From Thermoleophilia bacterium (GTDB taxonomy: Bacteria > Actinomycetota > Thermoleophilia > RBG-16-64-13): a DNA stretch of 7,074 nucleotides. The stretch lies in contig JAFGIH010000159.1 of the NCBI GenBank assembly GCA_016929985.1, positions 1 through 7,074 on the forward strand, read 5' to 3'. The notes under the pieces were generated by a model. The model saw only the letters and a program-made list of their open reading frames with translations, did not search any database and was not told the origin of the DNA. Positions 1-5,804 of this stretch are shown piece after piece (position 1 is the stretch's first letter; every line of letters starts with the position of its first letter). A program made the translations under genes and the position numbers.

Positions 1-1
1 G

Positions 2-1141
2 CAGCGCCTAGGCCAGCTGATAGACCTCATGAGCAGCGTCAAGGTGGGCGACCGGGAGAGCCGCTCCAAGGACGTGCTCGGCCGGGTCTACGAGTACTTC
101 CTCTCCCAGTTCGCGAGCGCCGAAGGCAAGAAAGGCGGCGAGTTTTACACCGCCCGCTGCGTGGTCAGGCTGCTGGTGGAGATGCTCGAGCCCTACCAGG
201 GCCGCGTCTATGATCCCTGCTGCGGTTCGTCGGGCATGTTCGTGCAGTCGGTGGAGTTCATCCGCGCCCACGCTGCGGGCGCCGACATCGCCATCTACGG
301 CCAAGAGTCCAACTACACCACCTGGCGCCTAGCCCGCATGAACCTGGCCATCCGCGGCATCGACGGCCAGATTGCTCAGGGCGACACTTTTCACAACGAT
401 AAGCACCCCGACCTCAAGGCCGACTTCATACTGGCCAACCCGCCGTTCAACGTCTCCGACTGGGGCGGTGACCGTCTCCGCGACGACAAGCGTTGGCGAT
501 ACGGGGTACCCCCCGTCGGCAACGCCAACTTCGCCTGGGTGCAGCACATGGTCTACCACCTATCTCCCAGCGGGGTGGCCGGATTCGTGCTCGCCAACGG
601 TTCCATGTCCTCCAGTCAGTCCGGCGAGGGCGAGATCCGCAAGAACCTCATCGAGGCCGACCTGGTGGACTGCATGGTCGCCCTGCCGGGCCAGCTCTTC
701 TACTCCACCCAGATACCGGTCTGCCTGTGGTTCCTCGCCCGGGACCGCATAGACCACAACTTCCGTGATCGCCGGGGCGAGGTGCTCTTTATCGACGCCC
801 GAAAGCTGGGGAGCATGGTGGACCGCACCCACCGGGAGCTCACCGATGGGGACATCGCCCGCATCGCGGGCACCTATCACGCGTGGCGGGGTGAGAAGGA
901 TGTCGCCGAGTATGGGGACGTGCCGGGGTTCTGCAAGAGCGCGGGCCCGGAGGAGATCCGCAAGCACGGGCATGTGCTCACGCCTGGCCGTTACGTGGGA
1001 GCGGAGGCGCAGGAAGATGACGGCGAGCCCTTCGAGGAGAAGATGACGCGACTGGTCGCGCAACTGCGGGAGCAGCAGGCCGAAGCTGCGAAACTGGACG
1101 CTGCCATCGCCGCCAACCTGGAGGAGTTGGGGTATGGGTGA
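2..1141 (+). CDS. hsdM: Type I restriction-modification DNA methyltransferase subunit HsdM (5'-truncated by window edge)
   Basis: This is the M subunit of a type I restriction-modification enzyme. It transfers a methyl group from S-adenosylmethionine to adenine in the site chosen by HsdS. The frame is open to the left edge and already reads family sequence ([10 protein letters not shown], then [14 protein letters not shown]) before the first ATG at 29, so that ATG is internal and about 100-150 N-terminal residues lie outside. Counting from base 2, EFYTARCVV comes first. Motif I (SAM binding) is [10 protein letters not shown] at residues 71-80. Catalytic motif IV is NPPF at 146-149, which matches the N6-adenine methylase class. 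The C-terminus has the usual [10 protein letters not shown] stretch and a helical, probably coiled-coil tail that packs on HsdS. Two deviations from the usual pattern are FYTA where FYTP is common and S for the second-last G of the motif I glycine cluster. Codon use is strongly GC-biased. The gene is followed by hsdS with an 8-base overlap. Identity is near certain. Confidence 0.96.
   Translation, partial: QRLGQLIDLMSSVKVGDRESRSKDVLGRVYEYFLSQFASAEGKKGGEFYTARCVVRLLVEMLEPYQGRVYDPCCGSSGMFVQSVEFIRAHAAGADIAIYGQESNYTTWRLARMNLAIRGIDGQIAQGDTFHNDKHPDLKADFILANPPFNVSDWGGDRLRDDKRWRYGVPPVGNANFAWVQHMVYHLSPSGVAGFVLANGSMSSSQSGEGEIRKNLIEADLVDCMVALPGQLFYSTQIPVCLWFLARDRIDHNFRDRRGEVLFIDARKLGSMVDRTHRELTDGDIARIAGTYHAWRGEKDVAEYGDVPGFCKSAGPEEIRKHGHVLTPGRYVGAEAQEDDGEPFEEKMTRLVAQLREQQAEAAKLDAAIAANLEELGYG
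1120..1136 (+). promoter_or_regulatory. Ribosome binding site and start of hsdS inside the hsdM end
   Basis: GGAGGAG at 1120-1126 lies 7 bases before the ATG at 1134. It is a near-perfect Shine-Dalgarno sequence embedded in the last hsdM codons. It supports 1134 as the hsdS start and implies translational coupling through the 8-base overlap with the hsdM stop (TGA 1139-1141). Confidence 0.75.
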
Positions 1142-2483
1142 GTGGGCACCTGTCGGAGGCGGCAGCTCATGGCCGGTTGTGACTCTGGCCGAGGTTGCGA
1201 CCAAGATCGGCTCCGGCGCGACCCCGAGAGGCGGCGCCGATACCTACATGTCTACTAGGACTCGGTTTGCACTTGTGCGGAGCCAGAACGTCTTTGATCG
1301 GCGTTTTGGCCGAGATGGGCTTGCATACATCAGTGATACACAAGCCGAGGCTCTTTCCGGCGTCATGCTCCATCCCGGCGACATTCTGCTCAACATCACG
1401 GGAGATGGCATCACCTTCGGCCGGGCGTGCCTGGTGCCAAACGACGTCCTTCCGGCATGCGTGAATCAGCATGTCTCGATAATCCGTCTAGATGCTGAAC
1501 GCGCCGACCCAGGCTATGTGCTAGCTTTCCTGACGCACCCGGAGGTCAAGCGGTACATAGAGTCATTCAACGCTGGCGGGTCTCGACGGGCCATTACCAA
1601 AGGGCACATCGAGTCCTTTCGCCTCTCGCTTCCTCCACTACCCGAGCAGCGCGCCATCGCCCACATCCTCGGCACCCTGGACGACAAGATCGAGCTCAAC
1701 CGGCGCATGAACGAGACGTTGGAGGCCATGGCCCGGGCACTCTTCAAGTCCTGGTTCATTACGTTCGATCCCGTACGGGCCAAGATGGAGGGCCGCTGGT
1801 GTCGCGGCGAGTCGCTGCCGGGTTTGCCCGCCCATCTCTATGAGTTGTTCCCCGACCGGCTGGTGGATTCGGAGTTGGGGGAGATACCGGAGGGGTGGGA
1901 GGTCACGTGTGTTGATGATGAGTTCAATCTGACGATGGGCCAGTCACCGCCGGGCGATACCTACAACGAGCATGGAGAGGGCCTACCCTTCTACCAAGGG
2001 CGCGCCGATTTTCAGTCGCGATTTCCTAGGCGACGCGTGTTCTGCACGTCTCCTTCTCGGTTTGCGAAGGCGGACGACACATTGATCAGCGTCCGCGCTC
2101 CTGTCGGTGACATCAACATGGCGAGTGAAGATTGCGCTATTGGGCGGGGGGTTGCTGCCGCACGGCATAAGACTGGGGCCCGCTCCTACACCTTTCAGTT
2201 CATGTGCGGCCTGGAGGACGTTTTCGCGCGGTTCGAAGCCGAGGGCACGGTGTTTGGCTCGATCAGCAAGAGTGACTTTCACGCAATTCCATGCGTTGCT
2301 TCGCCAGCCGAGATGGTGTTCTCTTTCGAACGATTGCTAGCGCCGCTGGATAATCGCATCCAGGCTGCTGCAGCCGAATCCCGGTCCCTCGCCGCCCTGC
2401 GCGACGCACTACTGCCCAAACTGGTTTCTGGCGAGCTGAGGGCACGAGACGTTGATGAACACCTGAGCGAGGTGAAGCTGTGA
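1134..2483 (+). CDS. hsdS: Type I restriction-modification specificity subunit HsdS
   Basis: This subunit recognises the split target site and holds two HsdM copies (and HsdR) on DNA. At 449 residues it is a normal full length. Domain order: target-recognition domain 1 (about 14-165, opening [20 protein letters not shown]); a central conserved helical region (about 166-208, [10 protein letters not shown] to ARALFKSWF) that spaces the two half-sites; a linker (about 209-246); target-recognition domain 2 (about 247-390, opening [10 protein letters not shown] and then GQSPPGDTY); and a C-terminal conserved helix region (about 391-435, ending [11 protein letters not shown]). The central and terminal helices form the usual pseudo-repeat. 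The central region is very GC-rich with C/G-ending codons. Both recognition domains carry more A/T-ending and rare codons (AGG, CTA, ATA), as expected if they were exchanged by recombination. The target sequence cannot be read from the protein alone. The next gene begins within its stop codon. Confidence 0.97.
   Translation: MGEWAPVGGGSSWPVVTLAEVATKIGSGATPRGGADTYMSTRTRFALVRSQNVFDRRFGRDGLAYISDTQAEALSGVMLHPGDILLNITGDGITFGRACLVPNDVLPACVNQHVSIIRLDAERADPGYVLAFLTHPEVKRYIESFNAGGSRRAITKGHIESFRLSLPPLPEQRAIAHILGTLDDKIELNRRMNETLEAMARALFKSWFITFDPVRAKMEGRWCRGESLPGLPAHLYELFPDRLVDSELGEIPEGWEVTCVDDEFNLTMGQSPPGDTYNEHGEGLPFYQGRADFQSRFPRRRVFCTSPSRFAKADDTLISVRAPVGDINMASEDCAIGRGVAAARHKTGARSYTFQFMCGLEDVFARFEAEGTVFGSISKSDFHAIPCVASPAEMVFSFERLLAPLDNRIQAAAAESRSLAALRDALLPKLVSGELRARDVDEHLSEVKL
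2469..2483 (+). promoter_or_regulatory. Ribosome binding site and GTGA stop-start overlap (hsdS / PIN-like gene)
   Basis: GAGGTGA at 2469-2475 is a good Shine-Dalgarno sequence, 4 bases before the GTG at 2480. The GTG shares bases with the hsdS stop TGA (2481-2483). The arrangement points to termination-reinitiation coupling and decides the unusual GTG start. The first ATG in this frame comes only at codon 11, with no comparable upstream signal. Confidence 0.7.
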
Positions 2484-4396
2484 GCACGGCCACTCTAACG
2501 AGTCTCGCGATGCTGAAGGTCAAAGTTGATCAAGGCGGCGACTACCTTGACTACCTGCAGCCATTTGTCTTGCAGGTTCTGGTCGACCACCGGCCGGATC
2601 CCGTGACAACCGATGCCGTAAGCGACCACCTCTTGACGGATTTTGGGCTCGAGATACCGGAGAGGGTTGCGCAACTGGTCTTGAAGCGTTTGTCTCGTAG
2701 ACATCCTCTTATGAAGGAGTCAGGGGTCTACCGGATTAGCGGGAGACTGCCCGATCCGGGCATCGCGGCAAGGAAGGCTGACGCGGACCGGCACATTCAG
2801 TCGGTCCTCGCAGGTCTCATCGAGTTTTCTGAGGATAGCGCGAGAAGACTGTCAAACTCGGCGGAGGCTGTGGAAGCGCTGTGTTCCTTTCTTGGGGAGT
2901 TCGACATCTCATGCCTGAAGAATCACCTGCGGGGTACGGCGATTCCATCCGTCGGCCAGAAGAGTCACGCAGATGTCGTTCTGGTTAGTCAATACGTTCT
3001 CCAGCTGGAACGGATCGATCCGGAGCGTTTTGGCAGTTTCCAGATCCTGGTGCAGGGGCACATGCTGGCCAACGCCTTGTTGTGCCCGGATCTGGCTAGC
3101 GCGCCCCAGACCTTCAGGGACGTAGTGTTCTATCTGGACACGCCGCTTCTTGTGCGGTGGCTTGGACTAGAGGGACAGTACAGGAAGGATGCTGCAGAGG
3201 AGCTCGCTCGACTAGTCAGGAGACTGGGCGGGACTATCGCCACCTTTGTGCACACGCACGATGAACTGCGCGCTGTGATGCGGGGGGCGGCAGATCACTT
3301 GGAGGATCCCAACGGCAGGAGTGCGGTTGTCATGGAGGCCCGGCGACAGGGAACCACCCGATCAGATCTTCTGCTTCTGGCGGAGCAGACAGAGGAGAGA
3401 CTGCAGGAGCTCCAAGTGGAAGTGAGGCCGGCGCCTGCATATGCTGCGGACTTCCAGATCGACGAGACAGCTTTCGCGGGCGTTCTGGATGACGAGGTCT
3501 CGTACTACAACCCACGAGCGAGAGACTACGACATCAATTCCGTAAGAGCGGTGTACGTGTTGAGAAAAGGGCGGGCGCCGCTATCGATGGAGAGGGCCGC
3601 GGCTGTATTTGTGACTAGCAACGCAGGTTTCGCTCGCGCCGCATTCCGCTACGGGGAGCAGTACGAGGAGTCGCGCGAGGTGTCCCCTGTCATCACAGAT
3701 TTCAGTCTGTCCAACATGGCTTGGCTGAAGGCTCCAATGGGAGCGCCGTCCCTGCCCATCGCCGAAGTGCTCGCGTTCTCCTATGCAGCCTTGGAACTTC
3801 CAAAACCGATGCTTGAGAAGTTCTTAGCGGAGATGGAAAAGCTGGAGAAGAGAGGCAGAATCACACCCCGAGACCATCAGCTCCTGAGGGGCAGCTTCCT
3901 TGCGCATGAGGAATTGATGCGGCTGACTCTTGGGGAAGAAGACGCACTTACAGAGCACACGATCAGCGAGACACTGAAACGTGTGACCGACGAGATCAAA
4001 AAGGAGGAGAACGCGAAGTATCAGGATGAGCAAGCCGCACATCGGCGGACACAGGAAGACCTTGCGATGGAGCGCGCCACGAACGACAAGGTGCGAGAGC
4101 GCCTCTACTGGCGGTGCTATCGGAGGGCCTCATGGTGCTCGTGGTCTGTTGCTGGCCTTGTCGGGCTTGTTCTCCTCGGCGGTATCGCGGGCGGATTGGG
4201 ATTGAAGCCAAGCAATCAGATCGCAGGCTGGGCGCTCACAGTGGCATTTGGGCTCGCGACTGTGGCTGGGGGGTTCAACCTGTTCTTCGGTTTTACCATT
4301 CGACAATGGCGCGAGGCATTCAGTAGGAAGCTCCTTGCCTGGCTGCTGCGGAGGGAGGCAGCCGCGACGACTCTGGACCTAGGAGCGAAGAGCTGA
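2480..4396 (+). CDS. Membrane-anchored PIN-like putative nuclease of unknown function, coupled to hsdS
   Basis: I do not recognise this 638-residue protein as a named family. N-terminal residues about 20-90 look like a winged helix: helices, then a strand-turn ending SGVYRISGRL. Residues about 212-390 resemble a PIN nuclease fold with a large insertion. They run DVVFYLDTPLL (D220 after a hydrophobic strand), then ATFVHTHDEL (E262), then YDINSVRAVYVL (D351), then AAVFVTSNAGFA (T379-N381, where PIN proteins usually have an acidic residue). A further conserved-looking stretch ITDFSLSNMAWLKAP lies at 406-420. Residues about 495-545 are highly charged and helical, likely coiled coil. Two hydrophobic segments (about 553-575 and 581-606) form a membrane hairpin. 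Flanking RR and RQWRE residues place both ends in the cytoplasm. The gene overlaps hsdS by 4 bases, so it should be co-expressed with the methyltransferase. Third-position codon bias is weaker than in hsdM, with AGA/AGG arginine codons, which suggests separate acquisition. That it is a real gene is near certain; the PIN assignment is inference; a role in phage defence is a guess from context. Confidence 0.9.
   Translation: MSTATLTSLAMLKVKVDQGGDYLDYLQPFVLQVLVDHRPDPVTTDAVSDHLLTDFGLEIPERVAQLVLKRLSRRHPLMKESGVYRISGRLPDPGIAARKADADRHIQSVLAGLIEFSEDSARRLSNSAEAVEALCSFLGEFDISCLKNHLRGTAIPSVGQKSHADVVLVSQYVLQLERIDPERFGSFQILVQGHMLANALLCPDLASAPQTFRDVVFYLDTPLLVRWLGLEGQYRKDAAEELARLVRRLGGTIATFVHTHDELRAVMRGAADHLEDPNGRSAVVMEARRQGTTRSDLLLLAEQTEERLQELQVEVRPAPAYAADFQIDETAFAGVLDDEVSYYNPRARDYDINSVRAVYVLRKGRAPLSMERAAAVFVTSNAGFARAAFRYGEQYEESREVSPVITDFSLSNMAWLKAPMGAPSLPIAEVLAFSYAALELPKPMLEKFLAEMEKLEKRGRITPRDHQLLRGSFLAHEELMRLTLGEEDALTEHTISETLKRVTDEIKKEENAKYQDEQAAHRRTQEDLAMERATNDKVRERLYWRCYRRASWCSWSVAGLVGLVLLGGIAGGLGLKPSNQIAGWALTVAFGLATVAGGFNLFFGFTIRQWREAFSRKLLAWLLRREAAATTLDLGAKS
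3131..3631 (+). other. Candidate PIN-like domain within the 638-residue protein
   Basis: Three acidic positions and a TSN motif occur in the order and structural setting of PIN nucleases. D220 (codon 3137-3139) ends a hydrophobic strand and is followed by a Thr. E262 (3263-3265) opens a helix. D351 (3530-3532) starts a helix. TSN (3614-3622) ends the strand AVFV. The distance between E262 and D351 is longer than in a minimal PIN domain of about 130 residues, so an insertion of charged helices must be assumed. The fourth metal ligand is N381 rather than D, so the fold may be divergent or the site impaired. Confidence 0.45.
4136..4297 (+). other. Two-helix membrane hairpin coding segment
   Basis: Codons 553-575 (bases 4136-4204) and 581-606 (4220-4297) encode two uncharged hydrophobic stretches rich in G, L, V and A. 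A short turn, KPSNQ, separates them. Arg-rich sequence lies just before the first (YRRASW) and after the second (RQWREAFSRK). By the positive-inside rule both termini face the cytoplasm, so the 550-residue N-terminal part would be tethered to the inner face of the membrane. Confidence 0.8.
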
Positions 4397-4407
4397 CGCC
4401 CCATCTG

Positions 4408-4731
4408 ATGCAACACGCGACGAGGCGGGTCTCGGTCGCCTGACCGGACCAGAAGGCGCGCCTTGATTCACGCGGTCCGCTCCCGCACATCTGGCTGGGT
4501 AGGACGCGCTGGGAGCTCGAGGCCGACATGGCCGCCGCCCCTACCGCCATGGAAGGGGTGGCGGTCACGGTGGACGAGGTGCGGCGCATACTCGCGGGCG
4601 ACCGGCCTTCTTCCCTGGTGCCCCAGGGTGTGGTTTTCGTCGAGGGGTATCGCGGCGCCATGAAGTTCGTGCTCAGTCGGGCGAACGATCCCCAGTTCGC
4701 GTCGCGATCGGAGCTGATCTTGGGCAGGTGA
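4408..4731 (+). pseudogene. Decayed Fic-family gene, N-terminal fragment
   Basis: The reading frame from 4444 to 4731 resembles the N-terminal part of a Fic protein. It has an LGRTRWELEADMAAAP helix, then TAMEGVAVTVDEVRRILAG, which matches the inhibitory-helix pattern (S/T)xxxE(G/N) (E at 4552-4554, G at 4555-4557). It continues with VVFVEGYRGAMKFVLSRAND and ends SELILGR, the point where Fic proteins normally continue into the histidine-bearing core. Intact members use this fold to AMPylate target proteins. Here the catalytic HxFx(D/E)GNGR motif is absent. The same frame runs upstream to an ATG at 4408, but a TGA at 4441-4443 interrupts it, and no ATG, GTG or TTG occurs between that stop and the internal ATG at 4528. 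The S/T of the inhibitory motif is replaced by P. A 67-residue product from 4528 is possible but would be catalytically empty. The family call is from memory of conserved sequence, so treat it as probable. Fic genes are known guests in type I restriction loci. Confidence 0.6.
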
Positions 4732-4762
4732 CACTGCGGCATGTGTAGCGGGAGGGTATGAT
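4728..4762 (+). promoter_or_regulatory. Weak candidate promoter for the DUF3800 gene
   Basis: TATGAT at 4757-4762 matches five of six bases of a sigma-70 -10 box. It lies 42 bases before the start codon at 4805. The only -35-like hexamer nearby is GTGACA at 4728-4733, with a 23-base spacer that is too long for a standard promoter. At a plausible 17-base spacing the sequence is poor. The location, after a decayed gene and before an intact one, is where a promoter would be needed. Confidence 0.2.
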
Positions 4763-4804
4763 CGTGGCGAAAGGGGAGAAGACCGAGCGGGGGGATCTGG
4801 GTCT

Positions 4805-5548
4805 ATGACCTCAAAGTTCAGCGACTACATCGTCTACGTCGACGAGAGCGGTGACCACAGCCTGGTTAGTGTGGACCCACAGTACCCGCTCTTCGTGCTG
4901 GCGGGCTGTGTATTCTCCAAAGAGGACTACTCACAGCAAGTCGCGCCTGCTGTTCAGGAGTTCAAGTTCCGGTACTTCGGTCACGACATGGTGGTATTGC
5001 ACGAGGCCGACATCCGAAAGGCAAGGTCGAATTTCCGCATACTCCTGAACAGCGAAATCAGGGCGCCCTTCATTGATGACCTAACGCGCATCGTGGAGTC
5101 TTCACCGTTCACCATAGTCAGCAGTGTGATTCAGAAGTCACAGCTCGGGCAGCGCTACGCATTCCCGGGCAATCCGTATCACCTGGCGCTGACGTTCTGC
5201 CTGGAGCGTGTCTATCGGCTGCTCTCCGCGCTCGGACAAGCGGGGCGTGTCACCCACGTGATCTTCGAGTGCAGAGGGAAGAAGGAGGACGCTGAGCTGG
5301 AGCTTGAGTTCCGGCGGATCTGTGATGGCGCCAACTACGGGAACGAGAAGCTGCCGTTTCAGATCGTCATGGCGGACAAGAAAGTCAACTCCATCGGCCT
5401 GCAGCTCGCGGACATGGTTGCTCGGCCGATCGGCCTCCATCTACTTCGCCCGGGCCAAGACAACCGAGCCTACAATGTGCTGGAGCCCAAGCTGTATCGC
5501 AGTCCGGGAGGCAGCGCCATAGGATACGGTCTGAAATGCTTCCCCTAG
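4805..5548 (+). CDS. DUF3800 domain protein, predicted RNase H-like fold
   Basis: This 247-residue protein is a full-length, single-domain DUF3800 member. The hallmark YVDESGDHS at 11-19 supplies D13 and E14 at the end of the first strand. HEADIRK is at 66-72. VIFECRGKKEDAELELEF at 152-169 carries E155. The closing helix NSIGLQLADMVARPIG at 195-210 carries D203. These acidic residues are spaced like the metal-binding set of RNase H/RuvC-type nucleases, to which the family has been compared. Biochemical activity of the family is largely unproven. No signal peptide or membrane segment is visible, so it is probably cytoplasmic. The ATG at 4805 is preceded by a G-rich Shine-Dalgarno-like run (4789-4795). 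The frame is open upstream only to 4718 and offers no other ATG, GTG or TTG, so the start is secure. DUF3800 genes are common beside restriction systems and in defence islands; here it lies between the Fic relic and hsdR. Its role is unknown, perhaps nucleic-acid cleavage linked to phage defence. Confidence 0.93.
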   Translation: MTSKFSDYIVYVDESGDHSLVSVDPQYPLFVLAGCVFSKEDYSQQVAPAVQEFKFRYFGHDMVVLHEADIRKARSNFRILLNSEIRAPFIDDLTRIVESSPFTIVSSVIQKSQLGQRYAFPGNPYHLALTFCLERVYRLLSALGQAGRVTHVIFECRGKKEDAELELEFRRICDGANYGNEKLPFQIVMADKKVNSIGLQLADMVARPIGLHLLRPGQDNRAYNVLEPKLYRSPGGSAIGYGLKCFP

Positions 5549-5801
5549 AAAAAGCGAAAGACCCCGGTATTCACCGAGGCCCACCGCCGACCAGGAATTC
5601 CCGATCCACTTGGCTTGTATCATCGCCCATCGCAGTCTCATTGTCAACGGGGCGACTGTGGCGCGAACATGCCAGGAATCCTGCACCTAGGCCCTGTCTA
5701 AGCGGAAGGTGCCGGGGGAGCACAAGAATGGTCGCACACCCTCATGGAGAGAGGCAATTCTCATTTATGGCTTTCCTAGGCATGGGCCTAAGGGGCACTT
5801 C
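5549..5801. other. Intergenic gap between the DUF3800 gene and hsdR
   Basis: I see no convincing gene in these 253 bases on either strand; reading frames that cross it have no recognisable sequence. It holds a hairpin near its left end (5562-5579), a -10-like TATCAT at 5618-5623 and a -35-like TTGTCA at 5641-5646, which are not spaced to work together, and a hairpin over the hsdR ribosome binding site at its right end. A separate hsdR promoter could lie here, but I cannot point to a good one. Confidence 0.5.
5550..5579 (-). terminator. Hairpin after the DUF3800 gene, terminator-like on the minus strand
   Basis: CCCCGGT (5562-5568) pairs with ACCGAGG (5573-5579) around a 4-base loop, with one C-A mismatch. 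On the + strand no T run follows, so it is a poor intrinsic terminator for the DUF3800 transcript. Read on the minus strand the stem is followed by a T-rich stretch (complement of the A-rich 5549-5560), which is a better terminator shape, but no gene is seen there for it to serve. Confidence 0.25.
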
Positions 5802-5804
5802 GTG
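5775..5804 (+). promoter_or_regulatory. Hairpin covering the hsdR ribosome binding site, with GTG start
   Basis: CCTAGGC (5775-5781) can pair with GCCTA-A-GG (5786-5793), with one bulged A at 5791 and a loop of only four bases (5782-5785). Two further G-T pairs could extend it. The right arm contains the likely Shine-Dalgarno AAGGGG (5790-5795), which lies 6 bases before the GTG at 5802. Folding would hide the site, so this could hold back HsdR synthesis. The pairing is seen directly; the regulatory role is inference. Confidence 0.4.

Noticed and set aside
29..31. ATG at 29 as the hsdM start
   Set aside because: HsdM family sequence continues upstream of it to the window edge, no ribosome binding site precedes it, and the protein would lack its N-terminal domain.
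560..1204. A 214-codon minus-strand frame across the hsdM/hsdS junction
   Set aside because: It lies opposite well-supported HsdM and HsdS coding sequence, and its translation has no recognisable motif.
4433..4446. Small hairpin CGGTC-GCCT-GACCG after the PIN-like gene, considered as a terminator
   Set aside because: It has only five pairs and no T run follows, and it overlaps the decayed fic frame. It is too weak to call.
4320..4742. A 140-codon minus-strand frame over the gap after the PIN-like gene
   Set aside because: Its translation is low-complexity (Ser/Arg/Ala-rich) with no motif, while the + strand of the same bases reads Fic-like sequence.
4721..4804. Reading AGGYDRGERG upstream of the DUF3800 start, slightly like the Fic stretch AGRYDxGAGR after LILG
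   Set aside because: The match is short and in a different frame from the Fic fragment, and no further Fic-like sequence follows. It may be chance in GC-rich DNA.
5685..5780. CCTAGG at 5685-5690 and 5775-5780 followed by similar bases, considered as insertion-sequence ends or a direct repeat
   Set aside because: The shared stretch is short and imperfect, no transposase remnant lies between the copies, and no target duplication is visible.
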